From the NCBI RefSeq assembly GCF_900497695.1, contig NZ_UIDD01000001.1, forward strand, positions 124,001 to 188,000: a DNA stretch of 64,000 nucleotides, in the 5' to 3' direction. Shown piece after piece: positions 29,758 to 39,297 of the stretch; positions within the stretch are counted from its first letter, which is position 1; each line of letters starts with the position of its first letter. Origin of the DNA: Pseudomonas wadenswilerensis (lineage in GTDB: Bacteria; Pseudomonadota; Gammaproteobacteria; Pseudomonadales; Pseudomonadaceae). Under the pieces are notes generated by a model. That model worked only from the letters and a program-made list of their open reading frames with translations, was not told the origin of the DNA and ran no database searches. The position numbers and the translations under genes are program-made.

Positions 29758-31158
29758 TCAGATCTGCATGGCTTTGCCGTCGACGTTCATCGCTGCCTGG
29801 CGCAGGGCTTCGGAGCGGGTCGGGTGCGGGTGGCAGGTGAGGGCGATGTCTTCAGCCGAGGCGCTGAACTCCATGGCCACGCAGTACTCGCCGATCATCT
29901 CGCTGACACTCGGGCCGACCAGGTGCACACCCAGCACTTCATCGGTACGGGCGTCAGCCAGGACCTTGGCAAAGCCTTCGGTCTCGTGGTTGATCTTGGC
30001 CCGGCTGTTGGCGCTGAAAGGGAACTTGCCGACCTTGTACTCGCGCCCTTCGGCCTTGAGCTGTTCTTCGGTCTTGCCGACGCTGGCCAGCTCCGGGCGG
30101 GTGTAGATCACCGCCGGGATCAGGTTGTAATTGACCTCATGAGCCTTGCCGGCGATCTGCTCGATGCAGGAGACGGCTTCGTCCTCGGCTTTGTGCGCGA
30201 GCATCGCCCCGGAAGTGACATCGCCAATCACCCAGACCCCCGGCACGCTGGTGCGGTGGTGCTGGTTGGCGAGCATGCCGCGCTTGTCAGTCTCAAGGCC
30301 GACACTTTCCAGGCCCAGGCCCTGGGTGTAGGGGCGCCGGCCGATGGCGACCAGCACGTAATCGGCTTCGAGGGTTTCGGCGCTGCCGCCAGCGGCAGGC
30401 TCCAGGCTCAGGTTCGCCCCGTGCGCCGAAGCGCTGGCCTGGGTGACCTTGCTGCCGAGCTTGAACTTCATGCCTTGCTTGGCCAGGGAGCGTTGCAGGG
30501 TTTTTGCCGCTTCTTCATCGGTGCCGGGGCAGATGCGATCAAGGTACTCGACCACGGTCACCTGGCTGCCCAGCCGGCGCCACACCGAACCCAACTCCAG
30601 GCCGATCACGCCGGCGCCGATCACCACCAGGTGCCTGGGCACCTCACTCAGGGCCAGGGCGCCGGTGGAGTCGATGATGCGCTGGTTGTCGATAGTGACA
30701 CCTGGCAGCGGCGTTGGCTCGGAGCCGGTAGCGATGACGATGTCCTTGGCCTGCAGCTCGGTGACAGCGCCCTGGTCGTCGGTCACTTTGACCCGGCCGA
30801 CGCCGTCGAGCTTGCCCCAGCCCTTGATCCAGTCGACCTTGTTTTTACGGAACAGGAACTCGATGCCCTTGGTCAGGCCGCTGACGCTTTCGTCCTTCTG
30901 CTTCATCATCTGCGCAAGGTTTAGGGTTGGTTTGACTTCGATGCCGAGGCTGGCGAACTCGCTGCCAACTGCCGCCTCGTACAGCTCGGAGGCATGCAAC
31001 AGGGCCTTGGACGGCATGCAGCCGACGTTCAGGCAGGTGCCGCCGAGGGTCGAACGGCCTTCCACGCACGCTACGCTCAGGCCCAGCTGGCCAGCGCGGA
31101 TGGCCGCGTTGTAGCCGCCAGGCCCGCCGCCGATGATCACCACATCATAGTTTTTCAT
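29758..31158 (-). CDS. lpd3: Dihydrolipoyl dehydrogenase (Lpd3-like)
   Basis: The 466-residue flavoprotein has the FAD motif VVIIGGGPGGYNAAIRA, the redox-active disulfide GGTCLNVGCMPSK, the NAD motif VVIGAGVIGLELGSVW and the C-terminal catalytic HPHPTRSEALRQA. It re-oxidises dihydrolipoamide. It is a stand-alone gene with no E1/E2 dehydrogenase partners nearby, like Lpd3 of P. aeruginosa. The ATG at 31158 is supported by homology. A palindrome ATTGTATACAAT (31218-31229) lies 60 bp upstream. Confidence 0.93.
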   Translation of the reverse strand: MKNYDVVIIGGGPGGYNAAIRAGQLGLSVACVEGRSTLGGTCLNVGCMPSKALLHASELYEAAVGSEFASLGIEVKPTLNLAQMMKQKDESVSGLTKGIEFLFRKNKVDWIKGWGKLDGVGRVKVTDDQGAVTELQAKDIVIATGSEPTPLPGVTIDNQRIIDSTGALALSEVPRHLVVIGAGVIGLELGSVWRRLGSQVTVVEYLDRICPGTDEEAAKTLQRSLAKQGMKFKLGSKVTQASASAHGANLSLEPAAGGSAETLEADYVLVAIGRRPYTQGLGLESVGLETDKRGMLANQHHRTSVPGVWVIGDVTSGAMLAHKAEDEAVSCIEQIAGKAHEVNYNLIPAVIYTRPELASVGKTEEQLKAEGREYKVGKFPFSANSRAKINHETEGFAKVLADARTDEVLGVHLVGPSVSEMIGEYCVAMEFSASAEDIALTCHPHPTRSEALRQAAMNVDGKAMQI

Positions 31159-31217
31159 TGTTGTACTCCAGGATGAAGAATCGACAATGGCGCCAAGACT
31201 AATCCGCAATTCGATTG

Positions 31218-31229
31218 ATTGTATACAAT
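31218..31229 (-). promoter_or_regulatory. GntR-type palindrome upstream of lpd3
   Basis: ATTGTATACAAT is a perfect 12-bp palindrome of the TTGTATACAA class often bound by FCD-type GntR regulators, 60 bp before the lpd3 start. No such regulator is encoded in this window, so the link is inference. Confidence 0.45.
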
Positions 31230-31367
31230 TGATCGCGGGCTTGATCAGGCGTCGCAAGGTCTGGAACGGGGCAGATAGGCTCAGACTATGGTCGGCATTA
31301 GCTGAAACTTGCTGTAGATGAACTACCCTTTTCGACAGACGTCCGATGAAAAAAGGAGGCTCATTTC

Positions 31368-32552
31368 ATGCTTGCGCAACTTCCACCTGTTCTGCAAAGC
31401 CTGCAACTGCCGCTGCGATTGAAGCTCTGGGATGGGCATGCGTTCGATCTGGGACCAAAGCCGCAGGTCACCATCCTGGTCAAGGATCCGCAACTGATCA
31501 CCCAACTGACCCATCCGAGCCTGGATGAACTGGGTGCGGCATTCGTTGAAGGCAAGCTGGAACTGGAAGGCTCCATCGCTGAGGTGATCCGTGTCTGCGA
31601 CGAACTCAGCGTGGCCTTGCTCAAGGATGAAGAAGACGATCAGCCGGTGCGTACCGAGCATGACAAGGCTACCGATGCGGCAGCGATCTCTTACCACTAC
31701 GACCTGTCCAACGCCTTCTACCAGCTGTGGCTGGATAGCGACATGGCGTACTCATGCGCCTATTTCAAATCGGCAACCAACACGCTGGAGCAAGCCCAAC
31801 AGAACAAGTTCGAGCACCTGTGCCGCAAGCTGCGCCTGCAGAAAGGCGACTACCTGCTCGATGTCGGTTGTGGCTGGGGCGGGCTGGCGCGCTATGCGGC
31901 GAGGGAGTTCGGCGCCAAGGTGTTCGGCATCACCTTGAGCCAGGAGCAGCTCAAGCTGGCCCGTGAACGGGTCAAGGCCGAAGACCTGGAAGGGCAGGTG
32001 GAGCTGCAGATTCTTGATTACCGTGACCTGCCCCAGGACGGCCGCTTCGACAAGGTAGTGAGTGTCGGTATGTTCGAACACGTCGGCCATGCCAACCTGG
32101 CGCTGTATTGCCAGCGGCTGTTCGGGGCAGTGCGCGAAGGCGGCGTGGTGATGAACCACGGCATTACGTCCAAGCACACCGATGGACGACCGGTCGGGCG
32201 TGGCGCCGGTAGTTTTATCGAGCGCTACGTATTTCCCCATGGCGAGCTGCCGCACCTGTCGATGATCAGTGCGCGGATCAGCGAGGCGGGCCTGGAAATC
32301 GTCGACGTCGAGAGCCTGCGCCTGCATTACGCGCGGACCCTGGAACATTGGAGCAACCGTCTCGAAGCACAACTCGATAAGGCTGGCGCGCTGGTGCCAG
32401 AGAAGGCCCTGCGCATCTGGCGCCTGTACCTGGCCGGTTGTTCCTACGCCTTTGCCAAGGGCTGGATCAACCTGCACCAGATCCTCGCGGTGAAACCTTT
32501 CGCCGATGGCAGCCATGACCTGCCGCTGACCCGTGCAGACTTCTACCGCTGA
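31368..32552 (+). CDS. cfaB: Cyclopropane-fatty-acyl-phospholipid synthase
   Basis: The 394-residue protein methylates double bonds of membrane phospholipid acyl chains using SAM. It shows the SAM motif LLDVGCGWGGLARYAARE and the active-site blocks ISYHYDLSNAFYQLWLD, MAYSCAYF and VSVGMFEHVGH. An unusually strong AAAGGAGG ribosome site precedes the ATG. It resembles CfaB of P. putida, a stationary-phase and solvent-tolerance enzyme. cls converges 6 bp away. Confidence 0.92.
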   Translation: MLAQLPPVLQSLQLPLRLKLWDGHAFDLGPKPQVTILVKDPQLITQLTHPSLDELGAAFVEGKLELEGSIAEVIRVCDELSVALLKDEEDDQPVRTEHDKATDAAAISYHYDLSNAFYQLWLDSDMAYSCAYFKSATNTLEQAQQNKFEHLCRKLRLQKGDYLLDVGCGWGGLARYAAREFGAKVFGITLSQEQLKLARERVKAEDLEGQVELQILDYRDLPQDGRFDKVVSVGMFEHVGHANLALYCQRLFGAVREGGVVMNHGITSKHTDGRPVGRGAGSFIERYVFPHGELPHLSMISARISEAGLEIVDVESLRLHYARTLEHWSNRLEAQLDKAGALVPEKALRIWRLYLAGCSYAFAKGWINLHQILAVKPFADGSHDLPLTRADFYR

Positions 32553-32558
32553 AGCGCC

Positions 32559-33998
32559 TTACAAGATCGGTGAGATCAACCTGGCGATACGCATCCCCAG
32601 TTGTTGCAGGCGGTGCGTGTCGCGAGTGTCTTCGGCGGTGATCTCCCGGGCTCGATCGAAGTCATGGGCGAGCATGGCTTCGACCTGGTCGGCGAACTCG
32701 CGGTCCACCGTCAGCAGCATGATTTCGAAGTTGAGGCGGAACGAACGGTTGTCGAGGTTGGCGCTGCCGATGGCGCTGATCTCGCTATCGACCAGCACCA
32801 CCTTCTGATGCAGGAACCCCGGCTCATAGCGAAACATACGCACCCCGGCGCGCACCGCCTCGAAGGCGAACAGGCTGGAGGCGGCGTAGACGATGCGGTG
32901 GTCCGGTCGCGAAGGAATCAGGATGCGCACATCCACACCGCGCAATACCGCCAGGCGCAAGGCAGCGAACACGGCCTCGTCGGGGATGAAGTAGGGGCTG
33001 GTGATCCACAGCCGTTCGCGCGCCGCGTGAATGGCCTCGACGAAGAACAGTGAGCAGGTCTCCTGTGGGTCGGCCGGACCGCTGGCCAACACCTGGCAGA
33101 GCACACCGTCTTCCGGGTAGGTATCCGGCAGAATCAGTGGCGGTAGGTTTCGCGACGCCCAGAACCAGTCTTCGGCGAACGACTCCTGCAAGCAGGCCAG
33201 CACCGGCCCGCTGACCTGTACGTGAGTATCACGCCAGGGCGACAGCTTGGGGTTGCCGCCGAGGTACTCATCGCCAACGTTATGCCCGCCAAGAAACCCC
33301 TGCAGGCCATCGACCACGACGATCTTGCGGTGGTTGCGGAAGTTGACCTGGAAGCGGTTGAACCAGCCGCGGCGGGTAGCGAAGGCGCGGATGTTCACGC
33401 CGCCGTCACGCAGCTTCTGGCTGTAGGCGGAAGGCAGGGCGTGGCTGCCGACGCGGTCATAGAGCACGTAGACCTTCACGCCTTCGGCGGCTTTTTCTAG
33501 CAACAGGGTTTGCAACTGCCGCCCGAGGGTATCGTCGTGAATGATGAAGAACTGCACCAGCACCGTATCGCGAGCGCCAGCAATGGCGCGCAAGATCGCA
33601 TCGAAGGTGGCCTTGCCGTCGACCAGCAAGCGCACCTGGTTATTGGCCAGGCACGGCATGCGCCCGAGCTTGGGCATCGCCCGCAGTGCGCCATAGGATT
33701 CCGAGTTGCGCGCGGCCAAGGCTTCCTCGACCCAGGGTCGCCAGTTCAGGTCGGCCATGGCCACGTGCATTTCGCGGTTGGCCTGGCGCCGGGCCTGGAT
33801 GTAGGCATCGAAGGTTCGGCTGCCGAATACCAGATAGGGAATGAGGGTGAAGTAGGGAATGAACAGCAGCGACAACGCCCAGGCAATGGCCCCCTGGGCC
33901 GTGCGCACGGTGAACACTGCGTGCAAGGCGGCGATTGCGCCAAGCAGGTGAATCACGCCAATGAGGTAACCGAAGAAGTAGGGGCTGTGGTAATCCAT
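32559..33998 (-). CDS. cls: Cardiolipin synthase
   Basis: The 479-residue phospholipase D-superfamily protein has two N-terminal membrane helices (about residues 5-60) and two HKD motifs, [10 protein letters not shown] and [20 protein letters not shown]. It makes cardiolipin from phosphatidylglycerol at the inner membrane. The start [12 protein letters not shown] at 33998 is preferred to a Met two codons upstream. Its neighbour cfaB is also a membrane-lipid enzyme, though convergent. Confidence 0.92.
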   Translation of the reverse strand: MDYHSPYFFGYLIGVIHLLGAIAALHAVFTVRTAQGAIAWALSLLFIPYFTLIPYLVFGSRTFDAYIQARRQANREMHVAMADLNWRPWVEEALAARNSESYGALRAMPKLGRMPCLANNQVRLLVDGKATFDAILRAIAGARDTVLVQFFIIHDDTLGRQLQTLLLEKAAEGVKVYVLYDRVGSHALPSAYSQKLRDGGVNIRAFATRRGWFNRFQVNFRNHRKIVVVDGLQGFLGGHNVGDEYLGGNPKLSPWRDTHVQVSGPVLACLQESFAEDWFWASRNLPPLILPDTYPEDGVLCQVLASGPADPQETCSLFFVEAIHAARERLWITSPYFIPDEAVFAALRLAVLRGVDVRILIPSRPDHRIVYAASSLFAFEAVRAGVRMFRYEPGFLHQKVVLVDSEISAIGSANLDNRSFRLNFEIMLLTVDREFADQVEAMLAHDFDRAREITAEDTRDTHRLQQLGMRIARLISPIL

Positions 33999-34125
33999 AC
34001 GCATCCTGCTGTCCGAAGGCTCTGCCCCTAACAGAGCATGTTCATGGCAGCACTTGCAACCGAAAGCACAAATTGACGTCTAAGCTGTGTTCCAGCTTGG
34101 GGCTGGAGTTTCGAGGAGTCATTAC

Positions 34126-34653
34126 ATGAAGAATCGTCTTCCGCTGCTGGCACTGGTGCTGGGCCTGGCAAGCCCGTTGGTGCATGCGCAGGTGCTGCAA
34201 CCTGGCCTGTGGGAGCTGACCACCAGCAACATGCAGGTCGATGGCAAGCCGTTGCCGGACATGGGCTTCATGCTCGGCCAACTGAAGAACCTGCCGCCTG
34301 AACAACGGGCGATGATCGAGGGTGGCCTGGCCAAGCAAGGGATCAGCGTGGCCGGTCAGGGCGTACGTTCCTGTCTGACGCCTGAGCAGGTGAAAACCAA
34401 TGACATCCCGCTGCAGGATCCCAAGTCCGGCTGTACTCAAAAAATCACCGAGCGCAACGGCAATGTCTGGAAGTTCACCTTCAGCTGCCCGAAAGCCCAG
34501 GGCAATGGTGAGGCTCAGTTCCTCAGCGACCGCGAGTTCTTGACCAAGGTCAACGGCACCTTCAATGCCTCCGGCGTGCAACAGCAAGGCAGCATGAACA
34601 CCCGTGCGGTGTGGCTGGGTAATGATTGCGGTACGGTCAAACCGCGAACCTGA
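34126..34653 (+). CDS. Exported DUF3617-domain protein
   Basis: The 175-residue protein has a clear signal peptide (MKNRLPLLALVLGLASPLVHA) and the DUF3617 pattern QPGLWELTTSNMQVDG, with paired cysteines in RSCLTPEQ, SGCTQKI and FSCPKAQG. The family is periplasmic and of unknown function. The ATG at 34126 is preferred over 34087 because it begins the signal peptide and has GAGGAG upstream. It stands alone and converges with folE2. Confidence 0.8.
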   Translation: MKNRLPLLALVLGLASPLVHAQVLQPGLWELTTSNMQVDGKPLPDMGFMLGQLKNLPPEQRAMIEGGLAKQGISVAGQGVRSCLTPEQVKTNDIPLQDPKSGCTQKITERNGNVWKFTFSCPKAQGNGEAQFLSDREFLTKVNGTFNASGVQQQGSMNTRAVWLGNDCGTVKPRT

Positions 34654-34659
34654 AGCGCC

Positions 34660-35547
34660 TCACCACCGCCATTGGCTGTGAGCGACTGCGTCGTGGGCGT
34701 GCAGGCTTTCGGCATGTTCCACGCGCAGGTTGAAGCCGCCGAGCCAGGGCAGGGTTTTCAAGGCCACGTGCAGTCGCCGGGCGGCATCCTCACAGAACAT
34801 AAGATTCTGTCCATTAGCCAAGGCAAAGGCCTGTTCATCGGCGCGCTTTACCGCAGTTTGTACCGCAGTGCCCAAGGCATTTTCGGCCTGGTTGATCAAC
34901 GCTTCTAGCGGCAGTTCGTTAATCCCTTGCCTCAAACGAACCTGCAGCTTCGCCACACTGCGTTGGCTGTGAGGGGTAGCGACGATACCTTCGGCACTGC
35001 CCAGCCAACTCAAGACAGCTTCATGGCTCAAGCTGCGATTGCCAAAGTCGGTGAGGAACTGCTGCTGAATCAACTGTCGAGCCAAGGCAGCGGAGCAGGG
35101 ACAGGTGGAGGAATACTCCACATCGACAAATAGTTCCACGTGGAACACTCCGTCTTTTATCTGCGCATCCAGGGTAACCGGATAGGCTTTCCAGCCCGCC
35201 AACGGGCTGATCAGGGCAGGTCGTTTGAGCATCAGTTCGAAACGAAGGGTCAAGAACGCGCTGGCGGAAAGCCCGATATGACTATCGAGAAACCGCTCCA
35301 GAACTCCGTTCACTAACGCAGGGCTCAACGCTTGTTGTTCTAGAGCTTCCAGCGCCAGGTACAAGCGTGACATGTGAATGCCCCGAGAGGCGCCATCATC
35401 AAGGCTGACACCCGCGTCGGCACTTGCTGGCAAATTCTGCCCATTGATCCGTAGGGGCAGGGCAATACCACTCATGCCCACCCAATCCAGTGGCAACTGG
35501 CTGTTAGTGGCTTGGGCAGCAATGTCAGGAAGGGTGAAAGCGCTCAT
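34660..35547 (-). CDS. folE2: GTP cyclohydrolase I type IB (FolE2)
   Basis: The 295-residue enzyme starts folate synthesis from GTP without the strict zinc need of FolE, so it is made in zinc starvation. The family motif STCPCSAALARQ is present with the metal-binding cysteine. It lies 24 bp downstream of a secreted-protein gene on the same strand, both behind the Zur box at 36014-36028. Its coding sequence contains a parS-like palindrome (35132-35147). Confidence 0.93.
   Translation of the reverse strand: MSAFTLPDIAAQATNSQLPLDWVGMSGIALPLRINGQNLPASADAGVSLDDGASRGIHMSRLYLALEALEQQALSPALVNGVLERFLDSHIGLSASAFLTLRFELMLKRPALISPLAGWKAYPVTLDAQIKDGVFHVELFVDVEYSSTCPCSAALARQLIQQQFLTDFGNRSLSHEAVLSWLGSAEGIVATPHSQRSVAKLQVRLRQGINELPLEALINQAENALGTAVQTAVKRADEQAFALANGQNLMFCEDAARRLHVALKTLPWLGGFNLRVEHAESLHAHDAVAHSQWRW
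35132..35147. other. parS-like ParB-binding site inside folE2
   Basis: AGTTCCACGTGGAACA matches the Pseudomonas parS palindrome TGTTCCACGTGGAACA in 15 of 16 positions, with the central 14 bp a perfect palindrome. It lies about 34 kb from parB. ParB loading here is inferred. Confidence 0.7.
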
Positions 35548-35571
35548 CAGTGGTTCACTTTTCAAGGAAGA

Positions 35572-35958
35572 CTATTGGCAGCCGCTCAGGCGATTGCAGC
35601 GCAGATTGAAACGCTGCCCGGTGGAACTGGACACGCTGTTCAAGGTGGTCCAACCCACGCGCCGGCTGTAACCGACCCAGGTTTCACCGTTGCTCGCCAC
35701 GCCTGTGTAAAAGGTCAGCTGGCCATAACGGCTGTTGGTTTGTGCCCATAGCCTGCGACCTTCCATTTCAAAGCCGCGCAGGTAGGTAGTGCTGCCCTGG
35801 GTTTGCACGCTGTAGTAATTGCCTTGGGCATCGCTGCAGGCAAGCAGTGTTGCGCTGCGGGTACAGAGCGCCAGGCCGTTGCTGAGGGGCGCGGTGTTCG
35901 CGCTGGCGAACTCGCACAGCAGCAATGCGGCAAAGGCAAACAAGCAACGCGATTTCAT
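35572..35958 (-). CDS. Secreted hypothetical protein of the zinc cluster
   Basis: The 128-residue protein has a signal peptide (MKSRCLFAFAALLLCEFASA) and a mature part of about 108 residues with four cysteines, which could form disulfides (LALCTRS, LLACSDA, NLRCNRLSGC). I do not recognise a family with a known function. It is the first gene of a likely operon with folE2 and starts 56 bp from the Zur box, so zinc-starvation expression is inferred. Confidence 0.75.
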   Translation of the reverse strand: MKSRCLFAFAALLLCEFASANTAPLSNGLALCTRSATLLACSDAQGNYYSVQTQGSTTYLRGFEMEGRRLWAQTNSRYGQLTFYTGVASNGETWVGYSRRVGWTTLNSVSSSTGQRFNLRCNRLSGCQ

Positions 35959-36013
35959 CTTTCAGGTCGGCCTTTGGTCATGTTCTGAGCGAAGTGGGTT
36001 GGCGAGATTGTAT

Positions 36014-36028
36014 TGTTATAATATAACA
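36014..36028. promoter_or_regulatory. Zur box (divergent)
   Basis: TGTTATAATATAACA is a near-perfect palindrome of the GTTAT-type Zur operator (GTTATA-N3-TATAAC). It lies between the divergent 35958 and 36078 start codons, so one site could repress both sides when zinc is plentiful. Confidence 0.85.
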
Positions 36029-36077
36029 TTGCGCAATGCATCGTTCGAATGCACTCGCCCTGATGAGGATAGCCCCC

Positions 36078-37286
36078 ATGCCCAACCGTCTTCCCGTCAC
36101 CGTGCTCTCCGGCTTTTTGGGTGCCGGCAAAAGCACGCTGCTCAATCACGTGCTGAAAAACCGCGACAACCTGCGGGTCGCGGTGATCGTCAACGACATG
36201 AGTGAAATCAACATCGATGCCAGTGAGGTCCAGCGCAACGTCAGCCTCAACCGCGCCGAAGAGAAGCTGGTGGAGATGAGCAACGGTTGCATCTGCTGCA
36301 CCCTGCGTGAAGACCTGCTCGAAGAGGTCGCCCGCCTGGCCCGTGAGGGGCGTTTCGATTACCTGTTGATTGAGTCCACCGGCATCTCCGAGCCGTTGCC
36401 GGTAGCCGAGACCTTCACCTTTCGTGATGAGCAAGGCCGCAGTCTGGCCGACCAGGCACGCCTGGACACCATGGTCACCGTGGTCGATGGTTTGAACTTC
36501 CTGCGTGATTATCAGGCAGCCGAAAGCCTGGCCAGCCGTGGCGAAACCCTTGGTGAAGAAGATGAGCGCTCGATCAGTGACCTGCTGATCGAACAGGTGG
36601 AATTTGCCGACGTGATTCTGCTGAGCAAGATCGACCTGATCAGCAGCGCCGAGCGCGAAGAGCTCAGTGCCATTCTGCGCAGTCTCAACGCCCAGGCGCA
36701 GATTGTGCCGATGGTCATGGGCCAGGTGCCGTTGCAACAGATCCTCAACACCGGTCTGTTCGACTTCGAGCGCGCCGCCCAGGCGCCCGGCTGGCTGCAG
36801 GAACTGCGCGGGGAGCATGTGCCGGAAACCGAGGAGTACGGCATTGCCGCCACTACCTGGCAAGCGCGCCGGCCGCTGCATCCGCAGCGCTTTTTCGACT
36901 TTATCCACAAGCCCTGGGACAACGGCCGGCTGCTGCGCTCCAAGGGCTTCTTCTGGCTGGCCAGCAAGCACCAGGACGCCGGGAGCTGGTCGCAAGCGGG
37001 CGGTATGATGCGCCATGGTTTTGCCGGGCGCTGGTGGCGTTTTGTTCCACGCGAGCATTGGCCGCAGGATGAGCAGAGTACTGCAGCCATCCTCAAGAAC
37101 TGGAATGCCGAATGCGGCGATTGCCGCCAGGAGCTGGTGTTCATTGGGCAGAACATCGACTTCGCCCGGCTGGATGCCGAGCTCTCGGCCTGCCTGCTCA
37201 GCGATGCAGAAATGGCCGCAGGCGTGCACAGCTGGCGGCAATTGTCCGACCCGTTTGGCCCCTGGTTCGACGAGGAAGCGGCGTGA
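36078..37286 (+). CDS. zigA: COG0523 (CobW/ZigA-type) GTPase metallochaperone
   Basis: The 402-residue G3E GTPase has the P-loop [11 protein letters not shown], the metal-binding [11 protein letters not shown] motif (CXCC), [10 protein letters not shown], the specificity motif LSKIDL and a CobW C-terminal domain ([17 protein letters not shown]). COG0523 proteins of this type move zinc to client proteins when it is scarce. The Zur box upstream and folE2 across the divergon support this. The start at 36078 fits homology and a GAGGAT ribosome site. Confidence 0.88.
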   Translation: MPNRLPVTVLSGFLGAGKSTLLNHVLKNRDNLRVAVIVNDMSEINIDASEVQRNVSLNRAEEKLVEMSNGCICCTLREDLLEEVARLAREGRFDYLLIESTGISEPLPVAETFTFRDEQGRSLADQARLDTMVTVVDGLNFLRDYQAAESLASRGETLGEEDERSISDLLIEQVEFADVILLSKIDLISSAEREELSAILRSLNAQAQIVPMVMGQVPLQQILNTGLFDFERAAQAPGWLQELRGEHVPETEEYGIAATTWQARRPLHPQRFFDFIHKPWDNGRLLRSKGFFWLASKHQDAGSWSQAGGMMRHGFAGRWWRFVPREHWPQDEQSTAAILKNWNAECGDCRQELVFIGQNIDFARLDAELSACLLSDAEMAAGVHSWRQLSDPFGPWFDEEAA

Positions 37287-37894
37287 TGCGCCAGGCATTC
37301 GGCGAAACCCCTCAGGTACTCACCGAGGCGTTGCAGGATGGCGTGAACCTCGCGGTGTGGCAGCGGCGTCTGCCGGTGCAGATCGAGGACTTTGCCCGGT
37401 TGCTGTTGTCGCTGAACCAACCGCTCGGTGAAAGCCGGGTCATCGTACTGGATGAGCAGCAACAGCTGCCGGACCTCAGTGGCTTGCTGGGCGGTTATGC
37501 CGACCTGGAGGGCCACGTGGCGTTTCTGACCGATGTTGCCTGGCTGGTAGCCGCCTACGCTTGCCTGCTTGATGCCCGGCGTGTCGGACTGCGGTTACAG
37601 GCGCTGAGCAACGCCATGTGCCCGCGGTTTCATGTCGATCATGTCCCCCTGCGTTTGCTGAGCACCTACGCCGGCCCGGGCAGTGAATGGCTGGAAGAAG
37701 GCGCAGTCGACCGATCGCAGCTCGCCCGGGAACAACCGGATGCCAATGCCGTCCGCCAGTTGGCCGTGGGCGAGGTGGCTTTGCTCAAGGGCGAGAAATG
37801 GCTCGGCAATCAGGGCGCCGGGCTGGTCCATCGTTCGCCGATGCTGGTGAACGGCGAACGTCGTCTGATCCTCAGCCTTGACTGGATGGCCTGA
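37286..37894 (+). CDS. DUF1826 protein of the zinc-starvation cluster
   Basis: The 202-residue protein shows the DUF1826 signature CPRFHVDHVPLRLLSTYAGPGSEWL. The HxD pair plus later histidine (LVHRSP) recalls iron/2-oxoglutarate cupin enzymes, but no activity is known. Its ATG overlaps the stop of the upstream GTPase (TGATG), so it is translationally coupled and shares Zur control. Confidence 0.8.
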   Translation: MRQAFGETPQVLTEALQDGVNLAVWQRRLPVQIEDFARLLLSLNQPLGESRVIVLDEQQQLPDLSGLLGGYADLEGHVAFLTDVAWLVAAYACLLDARRVGLRLQALSNAMCPRFHVDHVPLRLLSTYAGPGSEWLEEGAVDRSQLAREQPDANAVRQLAVGEVALLKGEKWLGNQGAGLVHRSPMLVNGERRLILSLDWMA

Positions 37895-37936
37895 AATAGC
37901 GGCATAGTGGTGAAAATTTCAGGCACTCTCCGTCCC

Positions 37937-38908
37937 ATGTTGCAGAACATTCCTACCCACGTGATTGCCGGTCCGCTCGGTGCCGGCAAGACCAGCCTGA
38001 TTCGTCAGTTGCTGGCGCAGCGGCCCGCCGATGAGCACTGGGCTGTGCTGATCAACGAGTTTGGCCAGATTGGCCTGGATGCGGCGCTGCTGGCTACCGA
38101 TGACGATGGGATTGCCCTGGGTGAAGTGGCCGGCGGTTGCCTGTGCTGCGTCAACGGCATGCCGTTCCAGGTCGGCCTGGGTCGGTTGCTGCGCAAGGCC
38201 AGGCCGCATCGGGTGTTTATCGAGCCGTCCGGATTAGGCCATCCGTTGCAGTTGCTTGAGCAGCTGCGTTTGCCGCCTTGGCAGGGGGTGTTGGCGGTAC
38301 AACCGGCAGTGCTGGTGCTGGATGCCGAGCAACTGGCTGCAGGTTTTGCCCTGCCTGAAGCACAACAATCCACCCTGGCCAGCGCCGGGTTGCTGGTGCT
38401 GAACAAATCCGCCGGGTTGGAGACACAACAGCGCTTGTGGATAACTTCTCAGCTACCTGCTGCCCGTCTGTTCTGGACCGATTTTGGCCAGATACCCTTG
38501 TCCGAAGTGCCTGTGGAAAGCGCTGCAGCGCCATTTTCCGGCGCTGTGGATAAGCTGGCGGCGGTCAATGTTTCCGGGGTTGTCAGCAGCCTGTGGACAA
38601 ATCCGCAGGAGCCTATTTGCAGTATTCAGCAGGCCGCGGAGGGTTGGAGCATAGGTTGGCGATGGCACCCGAGTCAGGTGTTTGATCGTAGCCGCGTGGA
38701 GCTTTTTCTGAAGGGCTTGGACTGGCGCCGCGCCAAGGCAGTTATCCACAGCCTGGACGGCTGGCAGTCGATCAACGCCTTGGCAGGGCAGCCTTCGTTG
38801 CTGTGGAGCAGCAGTGAATGGCGCCGCGACTCGCGGCTGGAGCTGATCTTCGTCGAGCCGCAAGACCCTGAACGACTAAAGCAAGCCATGCTGGCCTGCC
38901 GCGCCTAG
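37937..38908 (+). CDS. Second COG0523-family GTPase
   Basis: The 323-residue G3E protein has the P-loop GPLGAGKTSLI and the metal motif GGCLCCVNGMPF, and FIEPSGLGHP as switch segment. The guanine-specificity motif reads N156-K157-S-A159, lacking the usual aspartate, so GTP selectivity may be altered. The C-terminal CobW domain is short. It is the third gene of the zinc cluster. Three exact DnaA boxes lie inside it (38436, 38545, 38742). Confidence 0.83.
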   Translation: MLQNIPTHVIAGPLGAGKTSLIRQLLAQRPADEHWAVLINEFGQIGLDAALLATDDDGIALGEVAGGCLCCVNGMPFQVGLGRLLRKARPHRVFIEPSGLGHPLQLLEQLRLPPWQGVLAVQPAVLVLDAEQLAAGFALPEAQQSTLASAGLLVLNKSAGLETQQRLWITSQLPAARLFWTDFGQIPLSEVPVESAAAPFSGAVDKLAAVNVSGVVSSLWTNPQEPICSIQQAAEGWSIGWRWHPSQVFDRSRVELFLKGLDWRRAKAVIHSLDGWQSINALAGQPSLLWSSSEWRRDSRLELIFVEPQDPERLKQAMLACRA

Positions 38909-39297
38909 TTGCGCCAGCGGTTATGATCCTGACGCCACTGGTTCATCTCGACGACATTGTCGTGGTGTTGAGGCGTCTTGATCTCGAACGGGTAGGGCGC
39001 CAGTTCGATCTGCATGGTGTGGGCGCCGAACTGGGTAACGGTACCGGGGTGGCGCTGTTCGCCGGTCACGGTGAATTCGAAGTTGTACACGCGGGCCAGG
39101 CGCTTGCGGCCGTTGGCGTCGCGCACGAAACCGATGCGCTTGAGCGCGACATTGCCATCGAGCAGTTCCAGGTCAAGCTTGGCGCAGTGCTGCTTGACCC
39201 GCTCCAGGGCCTTTTCACGCAAGCCGTGGTTATGCCACAACCAGGCGCCTGCCGTGGCCAGCAGCATCAGCACGAAGAGATTTCCCAGGGTCAACAT
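38905..39297 (-). CDS. DUF3301 membrane-anchored protein
   Basis: The 130-residue protein has one N-terminal membrane helix (LGNLFVLMLLATAGAWLW) followed by a soluble domain of the DUF3301 type with VKQHCAKLDLELLDGNVAL and RVYNFEFTVTG. Function is unknown. Its 3' end overlaps that of the convergent COG0523 gene by 4 bp. Confidence 0.8.
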   Translation of the reverse strand: MLTLGNLFVLMLLATAGAWLWHNHGLREKALERVKQHCAKLDLELLDGNVALKRIGFVRDANGRKRLARVYNFEFTVTGEQRHPGTVTQFGAHTMQIELAPYPFEIKTPQHHDNVVEMNQWRQDHNRWRN

